This document shows, piece by piece, positions 7,858-15,893 of a stretch of DNA of 64,000 nt (positions are counted from its first letter, which is position 1; each line of letters starts with the position of its first letter). The position numbers and the translations under genes are program-made. The DNA is from Arthrobacter sp. cf158. Its GTDB lineage: Bacteria; Actinomycetota; Actinomycetes; Actinomycetales; Micrococcaceae. The notes under the pieces are model-generated. The model was not told the origin of the DNA. It saw only the letters and a list, made by a program, of their open reading frames with translations, and did not search any database. The stretch covers positions 186,001 to 250,000 of the forward strand of contig NZ_FNNR01000002.1 of the NCBI RefSeq assembly GCF_900106835.1, written 5' to 3'.

Positions 7858-8772
7858 ATGCCTCGACATCCACGTCGTCCGGGATTTCTGTCCCGGCGCA
7901 AACTGGTTGCGCTGCGCCACACGCGAGCCCCCGAACACCTTGAGGTATGCGCGGAGTGCCGCAATGCCCTGCAACGGGAACGTCAGTACCTTGAACGTCT
8001 CCGGTGTGCCTCTGTTCCTGAGGCCAGCCACGATCTCGCAGCGCGTCTCATCCAGCACACGGAACGGCTTGCCAACCAGCCAAGCCAGCCGTTTGCCACC
8101 CAGCAGGCCCCTCACGGAGGGAGGCGGGCAGTCCGCCTTGCGGCCGTGGCGGCCAGCACGCTGGCGGTCAGCGCCGGAGCCCTTGCTGTGTCCGCTTATG
8201 TGGTGGCAGGTGATGACGAAAAGCAGGCGTTTGGAGGGACAAGCGACGTCGGTGCCCTGGCCGGAGCCTGGACGGGAAGCCCGGCAGAAACCATGGTGGG
8301 ACCGGCGTTCAGGGCCGGCAGCACAGTCAGTTTGAGTTCTGCGCAGCTGGATACGCTGAGGAAAGAAGGATGGGCGTGCCCCGAGCTGTCGGCGATGGGT
8401 TTCCACGTCGTGTCAGCCCAAGCAACCATGCATAACGGCCACGCGGCGGTTGAGATCAAGCTGGAGAGCAACGGACACTACGCCACCATCGTGGAAGAGC
8501 ACCTGCCGGAGGATCGCACTGCCGTGGGTACTTCGACGCCTGCCCGGCTTTCCGTTACCCAGGGGATGCCTTGGAAAGCCGTGTACACAATGCCTGCAGC
8601 CGTGATCAGCTACTCGTCAGACCTCCCCGCGGACACCGCTGATGATGCAGTCCCCGAAATCGTCCGCGCCGGCGAGTCCCTGGGAGCCATACCAACCAAC
8701 GAAAGTCCCGAAGCCTGGCACGACAGACTGCTGCGCGGGCTCCGGACCCTTCTCCGGCCCGCCGGTTTATGA
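7858..8772 (+). CDS. rseA: Zinc anti-sigma factor (RseA-like) with a large extracytoplasmic domain
   Basis: 304 aa. The N-terminal cytoplasmic part has the ZAS zinc motif H27-x3-C31-x2-C34 (HLEVCAEC), expected to hold SigE inactive. A membrane helix spans about residues 93-118. The remaining ~185 residues are outside and contain a compact domain (SSAQLDTLRKEGWACPELSA and NGHAAVEIKLESNGHYATIV) that looks RseB/DUF4367-like. Mycobacterial RseA is about half this length (from memory), so the outer domain is an apparent fusion that could sense envelope damage directly. Its stop overlaps an ATG of a 13-codon reading frame leading to tatB. Confidence 0.85.
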   Translation: MPRHPRRPGFLSRRKLVALRHTRAPEHLEVCAECRNALQRERQYLERLRCASVPEASHDLAARLIQHTERLANQPSQPFATQQAPHGGRRAVRLAAVAASTLAVSAGALAVSAYVVAGDDEKQAFGGTSDVGALAGAWTGSPAETMVGPAFRAGSTVSLSSAQLDTLRKEGWACPELSAMGFHVVSAQATMHNGHAAVEIKLESNGHYATIVEEHLPEDRTAVGTSTPARLSVTQGMPWKAVYTMPAAVISYSSDLPADTADDAVPEIVRAGESLGAIPTNESPEAWHDRLLRGLRTLLRPAGL

Positions 8773-8803
8773 GCGACACCACAGACAAGGTAATCTTCGT
8801 AGC

Positions 8804-9202
8804 GTGTTAGGAATCAACGGCCCGGAGTTCATACTCCTTCTGATTATCGGCGTGCTCGTCATCGGTCCCAGCCGTTTGCCCGAATACACTCAAAAGCTCG
8901 CAAATCTGGTCAAGGAAGTCCGCCGGATGGCTTCGGGTGCCCGCGAGCAGATCAAGGAAGAAGTCGGCATCGATATCGATGAGGTCGACTGGAAGAAATA
9001 TGATCCCCGTCAGTACGATCCCCGGCGCATCATCAAGGATGCACTCCTGGACGATGACGCCAAACCCGTGAGTCCGGGAGCGCCGGCTGTAGCGGCGACC
9101 GCTGCCGCCGCAGCGGTACAGACGAAGCCACAAACACCCACCAGGGTGATCGAGCGCTTGGCCGAGGGAGAACCTGCACCCTTCGACTCTGAGGCCACCT
9201 AA
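8804..9202 (+). CDS. tatB: Twin-arginine translocase subunit TatB
   Basis: 132 aa. It begins MLGINGPEFILLLIIGVLVI, the characteristic N-terminal helix with the Gly-Pro hinge (GPSRLPEYTQKLANLVKEVR) and an amphipathic helix, then an acidic, Ala/Pro-rich tail. It recruits folded twin-arginine substrates to the Tat translocon with TatA and TatC, which are not in this window. The start is GTG at 8804, because the conserved sequence begins there; the ribosome site is weak. In mycobacteria an htrA protease gene lies between rseA and tatB; here nothing but 31 bases separate them. Confidence 0.9.
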   Translation: MLGINGPEFILLLIIGVLVIGPSRLPEYTQKLANLVKEVRRMASGAREQIKEEVGIDIDEVDWKKYDPRQYDPRRIIKDALLDDDAKPVSPGAPAVAATAAAAAVQTKPQTPTRVIERLAEGEPAPFDSEAT

Positions 9203-9239
9203 AACCCGTTGTTGGGCGGTTGTCCGCAGTTGTCCCTGC

Positions 9240-10367
9240 CTAGCGGGGTTGGATTCCCAGCGGAAGGCCCGACAGTCCGCGCGGCCGTGATGCCAAGGCC
9301 TCAGCGATCGTCTCCATAGCTCTTGCAGCTACAGTTTCCGGTGCTGCCAGGACCACGGGTTTCCCGGCATCGCCTCCCTCCCGCAAACGGATGTCCAAGG
9401 GAATCTGGCCAAGCAACGGAACCTCGCTGCCCACCGCGGCAGTCAACCTCTCAGCCAGGATGGCGCCGCCGCCGCTTCCGAACAGTTCCATGCGACCGCC
9501 GTCGGGCATCTCCAGGAACGACATGTTTTCGATGACGCCAGCCACCTTCTGGCCAGTCTGGGTGGCAATGGTTCCAGCGCGCTCCGCGACGTCCGCGGCA
9601 GCTGCCTGCGGCGTGGTCACCACCAGGATCTCAGCGTTGGGCAGCAACTGCGCCACGGAAATCGCGATGTCGCCGGTGCCGGGGGGAAGGTCCAGGAAAA
9701 GGGCATCGAGGTCACCAAAGTAGACATCGGTGAGGAACTGTTCCAAGGCCCGGTGCAGCATGGGACCACGCCACGCCACCGGCTGGTTGCCGGCCACGAA
9801 CATTCCGATGGAGATGACCTTAACGCCGTAAGCCACGGGCGGCAGAATCATGTCGTCCACTTGCGTGGGCTTTTGCGTGATCCCCATCAGTGCCGGTACT
9901 GAGAAGCCGTGAACGTCGGCGTCCACGATGCCCACCCGGAGACCCTGGGCGGCCAAGGCGCAGGCGAGATTGACGGTGACGGAGGACTTGCCCACTCCGC
10001 CTTTTCCGCTGGCTACGGCGTACACCTTGGTCAATGATCCCGGCTTGGTGAACGGAATGCCGCGCTGTCCACCAGGGCCGCGGAGCTGCTCCTTGAGGGC
10101 CTCGCGCTGGGCGGAAGTCATCACCTTGAGTTCAACATCCACGCTGGTGACCCCAGGGACCCGTGAGAGGGCCTCGGTGGCGTCGTTTGTAATGGTGTCA
10201 CGGAGGGGGCAACCGGCAATGGTCAGCAAGACAGCCAGTTGGACGGCTCCGGCAGCATCGGCAGAAACCGATTCCACCATCCCGAGTTCCGTGATGGGGC
10301 GGCGGAGTTCGGGATCAATGACAGTTGCCAAGGCAGCCTGAAGCGCCTCGGCAGATGCGGTGCTCAT
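9240..10367 (-). CDS. mrp: Mrp/ApbC-type P-loop iron-sulfur carrier ATPase
   Basis: 375 aa. An N-terminal MIP18/DUF59 domain (about 5-90, with the conserved AGCPLRDT around Cys53) is followed by a deviant Walker A ATPase (ASGKGGVGKSS, 119-129), DADVHGFSVPALMG, and DLPPGTGDIAISVAQ. It should bind and hand over Fe-S clusters as a dimer. The C-terminal CxxC that bridges the cluster in many Mrp proteins is absent: after ENMSFLEMPDGGRMELFG there is no Cys. It is the last gene of a minus-strand operon, four bases after the DUF1003 gene. Confidence 0.92.
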   Translation of the reverse strand: MSTASAEALQAALATVIDPELRRPITELGMVESVSADAAGAVQLAVLLTIAGCPLRDTITNDATEALSRVPGVTSVDVELKVMTSAQREALKEQLRGPGGQRGIPFTKPGSLTKVYAVASGKGGVGKSSVTVNLACALAAQGLRVGIVDADVHGFSVPALMGITQKPTQVDDMILPPVAYGVKVISIGMFVAGNQPVAWRGPMLHRALEQFLTDVYFGDLDALFLDLPPGTGDIAISVAQLLPNAEILVVTTPQAAAADVAERAGTIATQTGQKVAGVIENMSFLEMPDGGRMELFGSGGGAILAERLTAAVGSEVPLLGQIPLDIRLREGGDAGKPVVLAAPETVAARAMETIAEALASRPRGLSGLPLGIQPR

Positions 10368-10371
10368 ACGG

Positions 10372-11091
10372 TCAGGCCCGGCTTTCAGGGTTCTCAGTGG
10401 ATGGTTTCGCAGAGGAATGCTGTGGCCCGGTGTTCCGCGGAGGGCGGACCTTGGGGATCTGCTGCGTCCGCGGACCGCGCGACTTGTCGCGCTTCTCCTT
10501 CAATTTTTCCTTCACCTTGTCGCCGGCCGATTCGGTGCCGTCAGAGGCCGCCTCATTGTCGCGGAGTTCCTCCTGAGCATCGATGATGTCCTCCAGGAGG
10601 CTACGGAGCTCGGCCCTGACGTAGTCACGGGTGGCCACCTCGCGCAGGGCGATGCGCAACGACGCCAGTTCCCGGGTGAGGTACTCGGTGTCGGAGAGAT
10701 TGCGTTCGGCCCTCTGGCGGTCCTGCTGAAGCGAGACACGGTCGCGGTCATCCTGCCGGTTTTGGGCCAACAGAAGGAGGGGTGCGGCGTAGGAGGCCTG
10801 GAGGGAGAGCATCAGAGTGAGCAGGGTGAACCCCAACTCCATCCGGTCAAACTGCCAGTCGGTGGGAGCAAAGGAGTTCCAGGCCAGCCAGAACACACAG
10901 AACACCGTCATGTACACAAGGAACGTCGGCGTACCCATGAAACGGGCGAAGCCTTCCGTCGCGTTGCCAAAGGCATCCGGGTTGGGCGAGAACTTGGGGA
11001 GGATCCGTTGGCGGCCACTCAGCGGCGTATCGAGGCTGCTGCCCGAGCGTCCCGCGGACTTGGCGGATCGGGTGGCGTTGTTATCAGCCAA
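10372..11091 (-). CDS. DUF1003 membrane protein
   Basis: 239 aa from TTG at 11089-11091, chosen because GGAGG lies five bases upstream. The central region has the DUF1003 signature with two membrane helices (GTPTFLVYMTVFCVFWLAWN and LGFTLLTLMLSLQASYAAPL), then LLLAQNRQDDRDR and a long charged, coiled-coil-like tail ending in a KEKLKEKRDKSRG-type basic stretch. The start lies inside the end of the upstream CBS/MgtE gene (8-bp overlap), so the two are translationally coupled. The biochemical role is unknown; pairing with a MgtE_N/CBS protein hints at divalent-cation or membrane homeostasis. Confidence 0.85.
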   Translation of the reverse strand: MADNNATRSAKSAGRSGSSLDTPLSGRQRILPKFSPNPDAFGNATEGFARFMGTPTFLVYMTVFCVFWLAWNSFAPTDWQFDRMELGFTLLTLMLSLQASYAAPLLLLAQNRQDDRDRVSLQQDRQRAERNLSDTEYLTRELASLRIALREVATRDYVRAELRSLLEDIIDAQEELRDNEAASDGTESAGDKVKEKLKEKRDKSRGPRTQQIPKVRPPRNTGPQHSSAKPSTENPESRA

Positions 11092-12367
11092 TGCGGCCTC
11101 CAAGTTTCCTTATAGGGGCGTCGTCCTCGTGGGCGCGCCAGTCATCCGGCAACAGGTGATCCAGCACGTCATCAACAGTCACCGCCCCCACAAGGCGGCC
11201 GTCGTCGTCGACGACTGGAAGGGAATTCAAGTTGTATGTGGCCAGGGTCCGGGCTACCTCGCTGATGTGCGCCTGGTCCGAGAGCGGTTCCAGGTTCTTG
11301 TCCACGAGGTTGCCCAAGGGTTCCGGCGGGGGGAACCGGAGAAGCTGCTGGATATGCACCACGCCGAGGAAGCGGCCGGTGGGCGTTTCCAACGGCGGAC
11401 GGGCGATGAAGATGGAGGAGGCCAGCGCGGGGGAAAGCTCCTCGCGGCGGACATGGGCCAGGGCCTCGGCCACAGTGGCCTCGGGCGGCAGGATGACGGG
11501 GACAGGCGTCATGAGGCCACCGGCGGTGTCTTCGTCGTACTCCAGGAGGCGGCGTACGTCTTCAGCTTCCTGCGGCTCCATGAGCTGCAACAACTCTTCG
11601 GCCTGGGCAGAGGGGAGCTCGGCGAGGAGGTCGGCGGCGTCGTCCGGATCCATCTCCTCCAGGACGTCGGCTGCACGCTCCACGTCCAGTGCGGACAGGA
11701 TCTCCACCTGGTCGTCTTCCGGGAGTTCCTGAAGGACATCGGCGAGGCGCTCATCCTGCAATTCACTGGCTACTTCGAACCGGCGTTTGTCACTCATTTC
11801 CTGCAGGGCTTCTGCGAAGTCGGCTGGCTTGAGGTCTTCGTGCGTGGCGACGAACTGTGTGGCGGCCTGGGGCTCGTTGTGGGCGCCTGTCTGGGCGTCG
11901 GCCCAGTCAATGATCAAGGTTTCGTTGCGGCGCAGCCGGCTCAATGGCGACAGGGAATGTCCGCGGCGGACAAACAGCTTGCTGACAAACCAGTCCTTGG
12001 AGCGGTGCTGGTCCATGGCGATGTCCTCGATCGTGGCGTCTCCGCTGCCGTCGGCAAGCGTGACCCGGCGATCGAACATTTCCGCCACCACCAGCGTTTC
12101 AGCACCACGCTGTTCGAAACGGCGCAGGTTGACCAAGCCAGTGCAGATGATCTGCGTCTGGTCGATGGACGTAATCCGGGTCATGGGTACAAAAACCCGC
12201 TTCTTGCCCGGCACTTCCACCACGATGCCCACCACATGCGGGGCACCACGGGTCCCGCGCGAGAGCACCACGACGTCGCGCAATCGGCCCAGACGGTCGC
12301 CCAAGGGGTCGAAGACGTCCAAGCCGAGCAGGCGCGCGACAAAGACGCGTGAAGGATGTGTGCTCAT
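11084..12367 (-). CDS. PRC-like/MgtE_N/CBS domain protein lacking the MgtE channel
   Basis: 427 aa soluble protein. Residues 1-160 form a PRC-barrel-like region, possibly duplicated (VFVARLLGLDVFDPLGDRLG; VPMTRITSID). Residues ~175-280 are a MgtE N-terminal superhelical domain (repeated LQELPEDD/LEEMDPDDAADLLAELP-type units), and ~285-410 are a pair of CBS domains (MTPVPVILPPEATVAEALAH; NLNSLPVVDDDGRLVGAVTV). In MgtE these domains sense Mg2+ and close the pore; here no pore domain follows. It starts the operon with DUF1003 and mrp. A regulatory Mg2+ or adenylate sensor is an inference. Confidence 0.85.
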   Translation of the reverse strand: MSTHPSRVFVARLLGLDVFDPLGDRLGRLRDVVVLSRGTRGAPHVVGIVVEVPGKKRVFVPMTRITSIDQTQIICTGLVNLRRFEQRGAETLVVAEMFDRRVTLADGSGDATIEDIAMDQHRSKDWFVSKLFVRRGHSLSPLSRLRRNETLIIDWADAQTGAHNEPQAATQFVATHEDLKPADFAEALQEMSDKRRFEVASELQDERLADVLQELPEDDQVEILSALDVERAADVLEEMDPDDAADLLAELPSAQAEELLQLMEPQEAEDVRRLLEYDEDTAGGLMTPVPVILPPEATVAEALAHVRREELSPALASSIFIARPPLETPTGRFLGVVHIQQLLRFPPPEPLGNLVDKNLEPLSDQAHISEVARTLATYNLNSLPVVDDDGRLVGAVTVDDVLDHLLPDDWRAHEDDAPIRKLGGRIG

Positions 12368-12443
12368 GTTTACAGGCTACCGAGTCTGCTCTCTTTTAGC
12401 TGAATTCCAGCCTCTTCACATGTCCATGAGACACAATGGGGCT

Positions 12444-13262
12444 ATGTCTAACATTTTTGGTGGTCCCAAAGCCATTGAGGAATCCCGCAGCGTCCCCCAA
12501 GGAGACACCGTGGGGTCGTACACCTCTTATTTGGATGCCCAGAAGGCGGTGGACTACCTCGCGGACCAACAGTTCCCGGTTCAGCTGGTATCAATCGTGG
12601 GTAACGACCTCAAAATGGTTGAGCGGGTGACCGGCCGCCTGAGCTACCCGCGGGTGGCCTTGTCCGGCGCTCTGAGCGGCATGTGGTTCGGCCTGTTCGT
12701 CGGTGTGATGCTCTCCTTCTTCACTCCAGCCGGCGGTCCGTTCTCCATCATCACCTCGGTGCTGATGGGCGCGGCTTTCTTCATGCTGTTTGGCATCGTC
12801 ACCTACGCCACCCAGAGGGGTAAGCGTGACTTCACCTCCACCAGCCAGGTGGTGGCCACCAACTATGACGTCATTGTTGCCGTCGAGGCATCCCATGAGG
12901 CCCGCCGCCTGCTGCAGCAATTGCCCATGAACCCCTCGCAGGCAGCTGCGCCGCAGGGCAGCAACTACAAACCCCAGAACACTCCGTTCCAGCAGCCCGG
13001 CCAAGCTCCTGAGCGTCCCACCACCTGGAACGACCCCTACGGCCAACGTGGCCCGGAGTCCGGCGCGCCGGAGGGCCAGCAGGCTCCTGCAGCCGCGGCG
13101 GCACCCGGCCCGCAGCCTGCACAAAACCCCACACCGGCCGCGGTCCGTTACCCGGACCTTCCGGATGGTCGTCCGCAGTACGGTGTACGCGTGACAGAGG
13201 GCCAGAATGCACCCCGGGAGGACGGACAGCAGTCCAGCTCCGAAGACTCCTCCAAGCAGTAA
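12444..13262 (+). CDS. General stress protein 17M-like membrane protein with Pro/Gln-rich tail
   Basis: 272 aa from ATG at 12444 (MSNIFGGPKAIEESRSVPQG). Residues ~18-70 look like the general-stress GSP17M domain (VGSYTSYLDAQKAVDYLADQ, FPVQLVSIVGNDLKMVE). Two membrane helices follow (SGALSGMWFGLFVGVMLSFF and ITSVLMGAAFFMLFGIVTYA). The last ~110 residues are low-complexity, rich in Pro, Gln and Ala, and probably disordered. In-frame ATGs at 12420 and 12426 are alternative starts. It is divergent from the CBS/MgtE gene and ends at a bidirectional hairpin. Molecular function is unknown. Confidence 0.8.
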   Translation: MSNIFGGPKAIEESRSVPQGDTVGSYTSYLDAQKAVDYLADQQFPVQLVSIVGNDLKMVERVTGRLSYPRVALSGALSGMWFGLFVGVMLSFFTPAGGPFSIITSVLMGAAFFMLFGIVTYATQRGKRDFTSTSQVVATNYDVIVAVEASHEARRLLQQLPMNPSQAAAPQGSNYKPQNTPFQQPGQAPERPTTWNDPYGQRGPESGAPEGQQAPAAAAAPGPQPAQNPTPAAVRYPDLPDGRPQYGVRVTEGQNAPREDGQQSSSEDSSKQ

Positions 13263-13278
13263 CAGCCGGAGCAAAGCA

Positions 13279-13323
13279 TTAAGGGAAGGCCACCGGATTC
13301 ATGATCCGGTGGCCTTCCCTTAA
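13279..13323. terminator. Bidirectional hairpin between convergent genes
   Basis: A perfect 20-bp stem (13279-13298 with 13304-13323) and a 5-base loop, beginning TTAAGGGAAGG and ending CCTTCCCTTAA. It lies between the general stress gene and the convergent aminopeptidase gene and can serve both. The short A/T ends stand in for a T tract. Confidence 0.8.
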
Positions 13324-13352
13324 TGTTCGCGCTGGAATGTGTTCGCGGCTGG

Positions 13353-14954
13353 CTAAGCCTTGGTGCTGGCTTGGCCCTGCGCCTCCTGGTAGATGCCGGC
13401 CATCCAGGACTCGACGTCGTCTGCCTTGCGCGGCAACGCGGCGCTGAGGTTCACGGGGCCATCGGCGGTCATGAGGATGTCGTCTTCGATCCGGACGCCG
13501 ATGCCGCGGTACTCAGCGGGGATGGCGAGGTCTTCGTCCTTGAAGTACAGGCCGGGTTCGATGGTGAAGACCATGCCTTCGGTGAGGATCCCGTCGAGGT
13601 AGAGTTCGCGCTTTGCCTGGGCGCAGTCGTGAACGTCCAGGCCCAGGTGGTGGCTGGTTCCATGCGGCATCCAGCGGCGGTGCTGCTGGCCCTCAGGGCT
13701 GATGGCTTCCTCGACCGACACCGGCAGCAGGCCCCACTCAGCGAGGCGCTCGGCCAACACGGTGGTTGCCGCTGTGTGGATGTCGCGGAACCGGACACCT
13801 GGCTGGGCGGCGGCGAAACCGGCGTCGGCGGCATCCAGGACAGCCTCGTAAACCTTGCGCTGGACATCGGTGAACGTGCCGGTGGCTGGCAGGGTGCGGG
13901 TGACGTCCGCGGTGTAGAGGGAGTCGGCTTCCACACCGGCGTCGAGCAGGAGGAGCTCACCGGCGTTGACGGTTCCCGAGTTGCGGTTCCAGTGCAGCAC
14001 AGTGGCGTTATTGCCGGAGGCAGCAATGGTGTCGTAGCCGAGTTCGTTGCCTTCCTCACGGGCGCGGGCGAAGAAGGCACCCTCAACAACACGTTCGCCG
14101 CGCTTGTGGGTCAGCGCCCGGGGGAGTGCACGGACGACGTCGGCGAAGCCTTCCACGGTGGCCGCGACGGCGATCTTCATCTGCTCGATTTCCCACTCGT
14201 CCTTGAGGAGGCGCAGCTCGGAGAGCGCTTCGCTGAGCTTTTCGTCCAGGGCGTCGAGTTCACCGAGGTCCAGGGTTTCGGGGTCCTTGGCGGTGTTATA
14301 GCGGGCGGTGTCCACCAGGGCGTCAATGTTCTCGTCCACCTTGCGGACCAGGCGGATGGAGATGCCGCCGATTTCCGGAGCGCCGACGTTCTTGGTGATC
14401 GCCATTTCAAGCTCGGAAATGTGTGCGGTGGGCAGGCCCAGGCGGGCTTCGAACTCGGCCAGTGTGGGGCGTGCACCGATCCAGAACTCACCGGCGCGGG
14501 AATCAGCATAGAACTGTTCGGTATCGCGGCCGGCCAGCGGCCGGAAGTAGAGCGTCGCAGTGTGGTGACCGCCGTCGTCGCCCTTTCCTTCAGCCACCGG
14601 CTCCAGGACCAGGACGGCGTCAGGCTCGTGGTCCAGGCCCAGCCCCGTGAGATGGGCGAAACCGGAGTGGGGGCGGAAGCGGTAGTCGCAGTCGTTGGAG
14701 CGGACCTTCAGCGGACCGGCCGGGATAACAAGCCGTTCGCCTTTGAACAGTTCGGAGATGGTACGACGGCGGCGCGCGGCATGGTCTGCAACGGCGTCAC
14801 GCGCAGGGGTCACCTGCGGCGCCGGCGCCCAATTGCTGGCCATGAATGCCTTGAAGGCGTCGGAGGTGGGCCTCTGTGAGCGGTTGTTGACACGCTCCTC
14901 CAGGGGCTGGGAATTTGCGGTGTCCATGTTTTGGGTGTTTTCGGCATCGTTCAC
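13353..14954 (-). CDS. Xaa-Pro aminopeptidase (aminopeptidase P family)
   Basis: 533 aa metallopeptidase that removes N-terminal residues preceding proline. The N-terminal AMP_N domain (ERLVIPAGPLKVRSNDCDYR) precedes a pita-bread fold with all dinuclear Mn ligands visible: LLLDAGVEADSLYTADVTRT (two Asp), HGTSHHLGLDVHD (His), EGMVFTIEPGLYF (Glu) and GIGVRIEDDILMT (Glu). The GTG start at 14952-14954 is preferred because GGGA lies upstream; the ATG at 14927 has no ribosome site. It is divergent from the PHP gene. Confidence 0.93.
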   Translation of the reverse strand: MNDAENTQNMDTANSQPLEERVNNRSQRPTSDAFKAFMASNWAPAPQVTPARDAVADHAARRRRTISELFKGERLVIPAGPLKVRSNDCDYRFRPHSGFAHLTGLGLDHEPDAVLVLEPVAEGKGDDGGHHTATLYFRPLAGRDTEQFYADSRAGEFWIGARPTLAEFEARLGLPTAHISELEMAITKNVGAPEIGGISIRLVRKVDENIDALVDTARYNTAKDPETLDLGELDALDEKLSEALSELRLLKDEWEIEQMKIAVAATVEGFADVVRALPRALTHKRGERVVEGAFFARAREEGNELGYDTIAASGNNATVLHWNRNSGTVNAGELLLLDAGVEADSLYTADVTRTLPATGTFTDVQRKVYEAVLDAADAGFAAAQPGVRFRDIHTAATTVLAERLAEWGLLPVSVEEAISPEGQQHRRWMPHGTSHHLGLDVHDCAQAKRELYLDGILTEGMVFTIEPGLYFKDEDLAIPAEYRGIGVRIEDDILMTADGPVNLSAALPRKADDVESWMAGIYQEAQGQASTKA

Positions 14955-15034
14955 CGTTACATCGTCCCACCAGTTCCGTGAGGAGGCCAACGGCGCAACG
15001 CTCCAAGGGGCCGCACATCCCATAGGCTGGGGAA

Positions 15035-15880
15035 GTGAGGATAGACCTGCATGCGCACTCCAATGTTTCCGACGGAACCGAGACACCCGCCGGGGTGATC
15101 ATTTCCGCCGTGACGGCCGGCCTGGACGCCGTCGCGCTGACTGACCACGATTCCACGGATGGCTGGGAGCCCGCCGCCGCTGCGGCCTTGGAACATGGCA
15201 TCGCGTTTGTTCCAGGCATGGAAATCTCCTGCCGGACGGAGCAAGGCATCAGCGTCCACCTGCTCAGTTATCTCCACGACCCCGCACATCCCGGATTACT
15301 GGAGGAGATCACCAAGTCGAAGGATGCCAGGCTCACCCGGGCCGAGCACATGGTCACCTTGTTGTCCGAGGATTATCCGCTGACATGGGATGACGTCATC
15401 CACCATGTGGCTCCCGGCGCAACAGTTGGACGCCCGCACATTGCCGATGCCCTGGTTGCCGCCGGTGTGGTGGCCGACCGTACGGAAGCGTTCACCTCCA
15501 TCCTCACCTCACATTCGCGGTACTTCGTGCAGCACTACGCGCCCAACCCTGCTGTCGCCGTCGAGCTTGTCCGGGCCGCTGGCGGCGTCCCGGTCTTCGC
15601 CCATCCAGTGGCGTCGGCCAGGGGACGCATCGTAGGGGAACGCACGTACAGGGACATGATCGACGCCGGTTTGCTGGGGCTTGAAGTGGAGCACCGCGAC
15701 AATCCTGAGGAAGGCCGCATCTTCCTGCGGGGCCTGGCGGCCGAGCACGGCCTGTTCATCACAGGCTCCTCCGACTATCACGGAACGGGAAAACCAAACC
15801 TCTTGGGCGAGAACACGACGTCGCCTGAGGTCTTGGCGCAGATCGAGGAGCTGGCAACAGGATCTACGGTGATTCGGTGA
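15035..15880 (+). CDS. PHP-domain phosphoesterase
   Basis: 281 aa. The polymerase and histidinol phosphatase metal site is complete at the N-terminus: D4-L-H6-A-H8-S (H-x-H), then LTDHDSTDGW and ending in FITGSSDYHGTGKPN. This size and layout match the YciV/Rnm group, which includes 3',5'-nucleotide bisphosphatases and the 5'-3' exonuclease RNase AM. The start is GTG at 15035 just before the conserved RIDLHAHSNVSDG. It lies 13 bases upstream of marC on the same strand. Exact substrate is inferred only at family level. Confidence 0.88.
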   Translation: MRIDLHAHSNVSDGTETPAGVIISAVTAGLDAVALTDHDSTDGWEPAAAAALEHGIAFVPGMEISCRTEQGISVHLLSYLHDPAHPGLLEEITKSKDARLTRAEHMVTLLSEDYPLTWDDVIHHVAPGATVGRPHIADALVAAGVVADRTEAFTSILTSHSRYFVQHYAPNPAVAVELVRAAGGVPVFAHPVASARGRIVGERTYRDMIDAGLLGLEVEHRDNPEEGRIFLRGLAAEHGLFITGSSDYHGTGKPNLLGENTTSPEVLAQIEELATGSTVIR

Positions 15881-15893
15881 AGGGGCTCCGCTG

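Noticed and set aside
10817..12352. A 511-codon plus-strand open frame opposite DUF1003 and CBS/MgtE genes
   Set aside because: Antisense shadow; the minus-strand proteins have clear membrane helices and CBS motifs.
13323..14879. A 518-codon plus-strand open frame opposite the aminopeptidase gene
   Set aside because: Mirror of a strongly conserved metallopeptidase; sequence is low-complexity and has no recognised domain.
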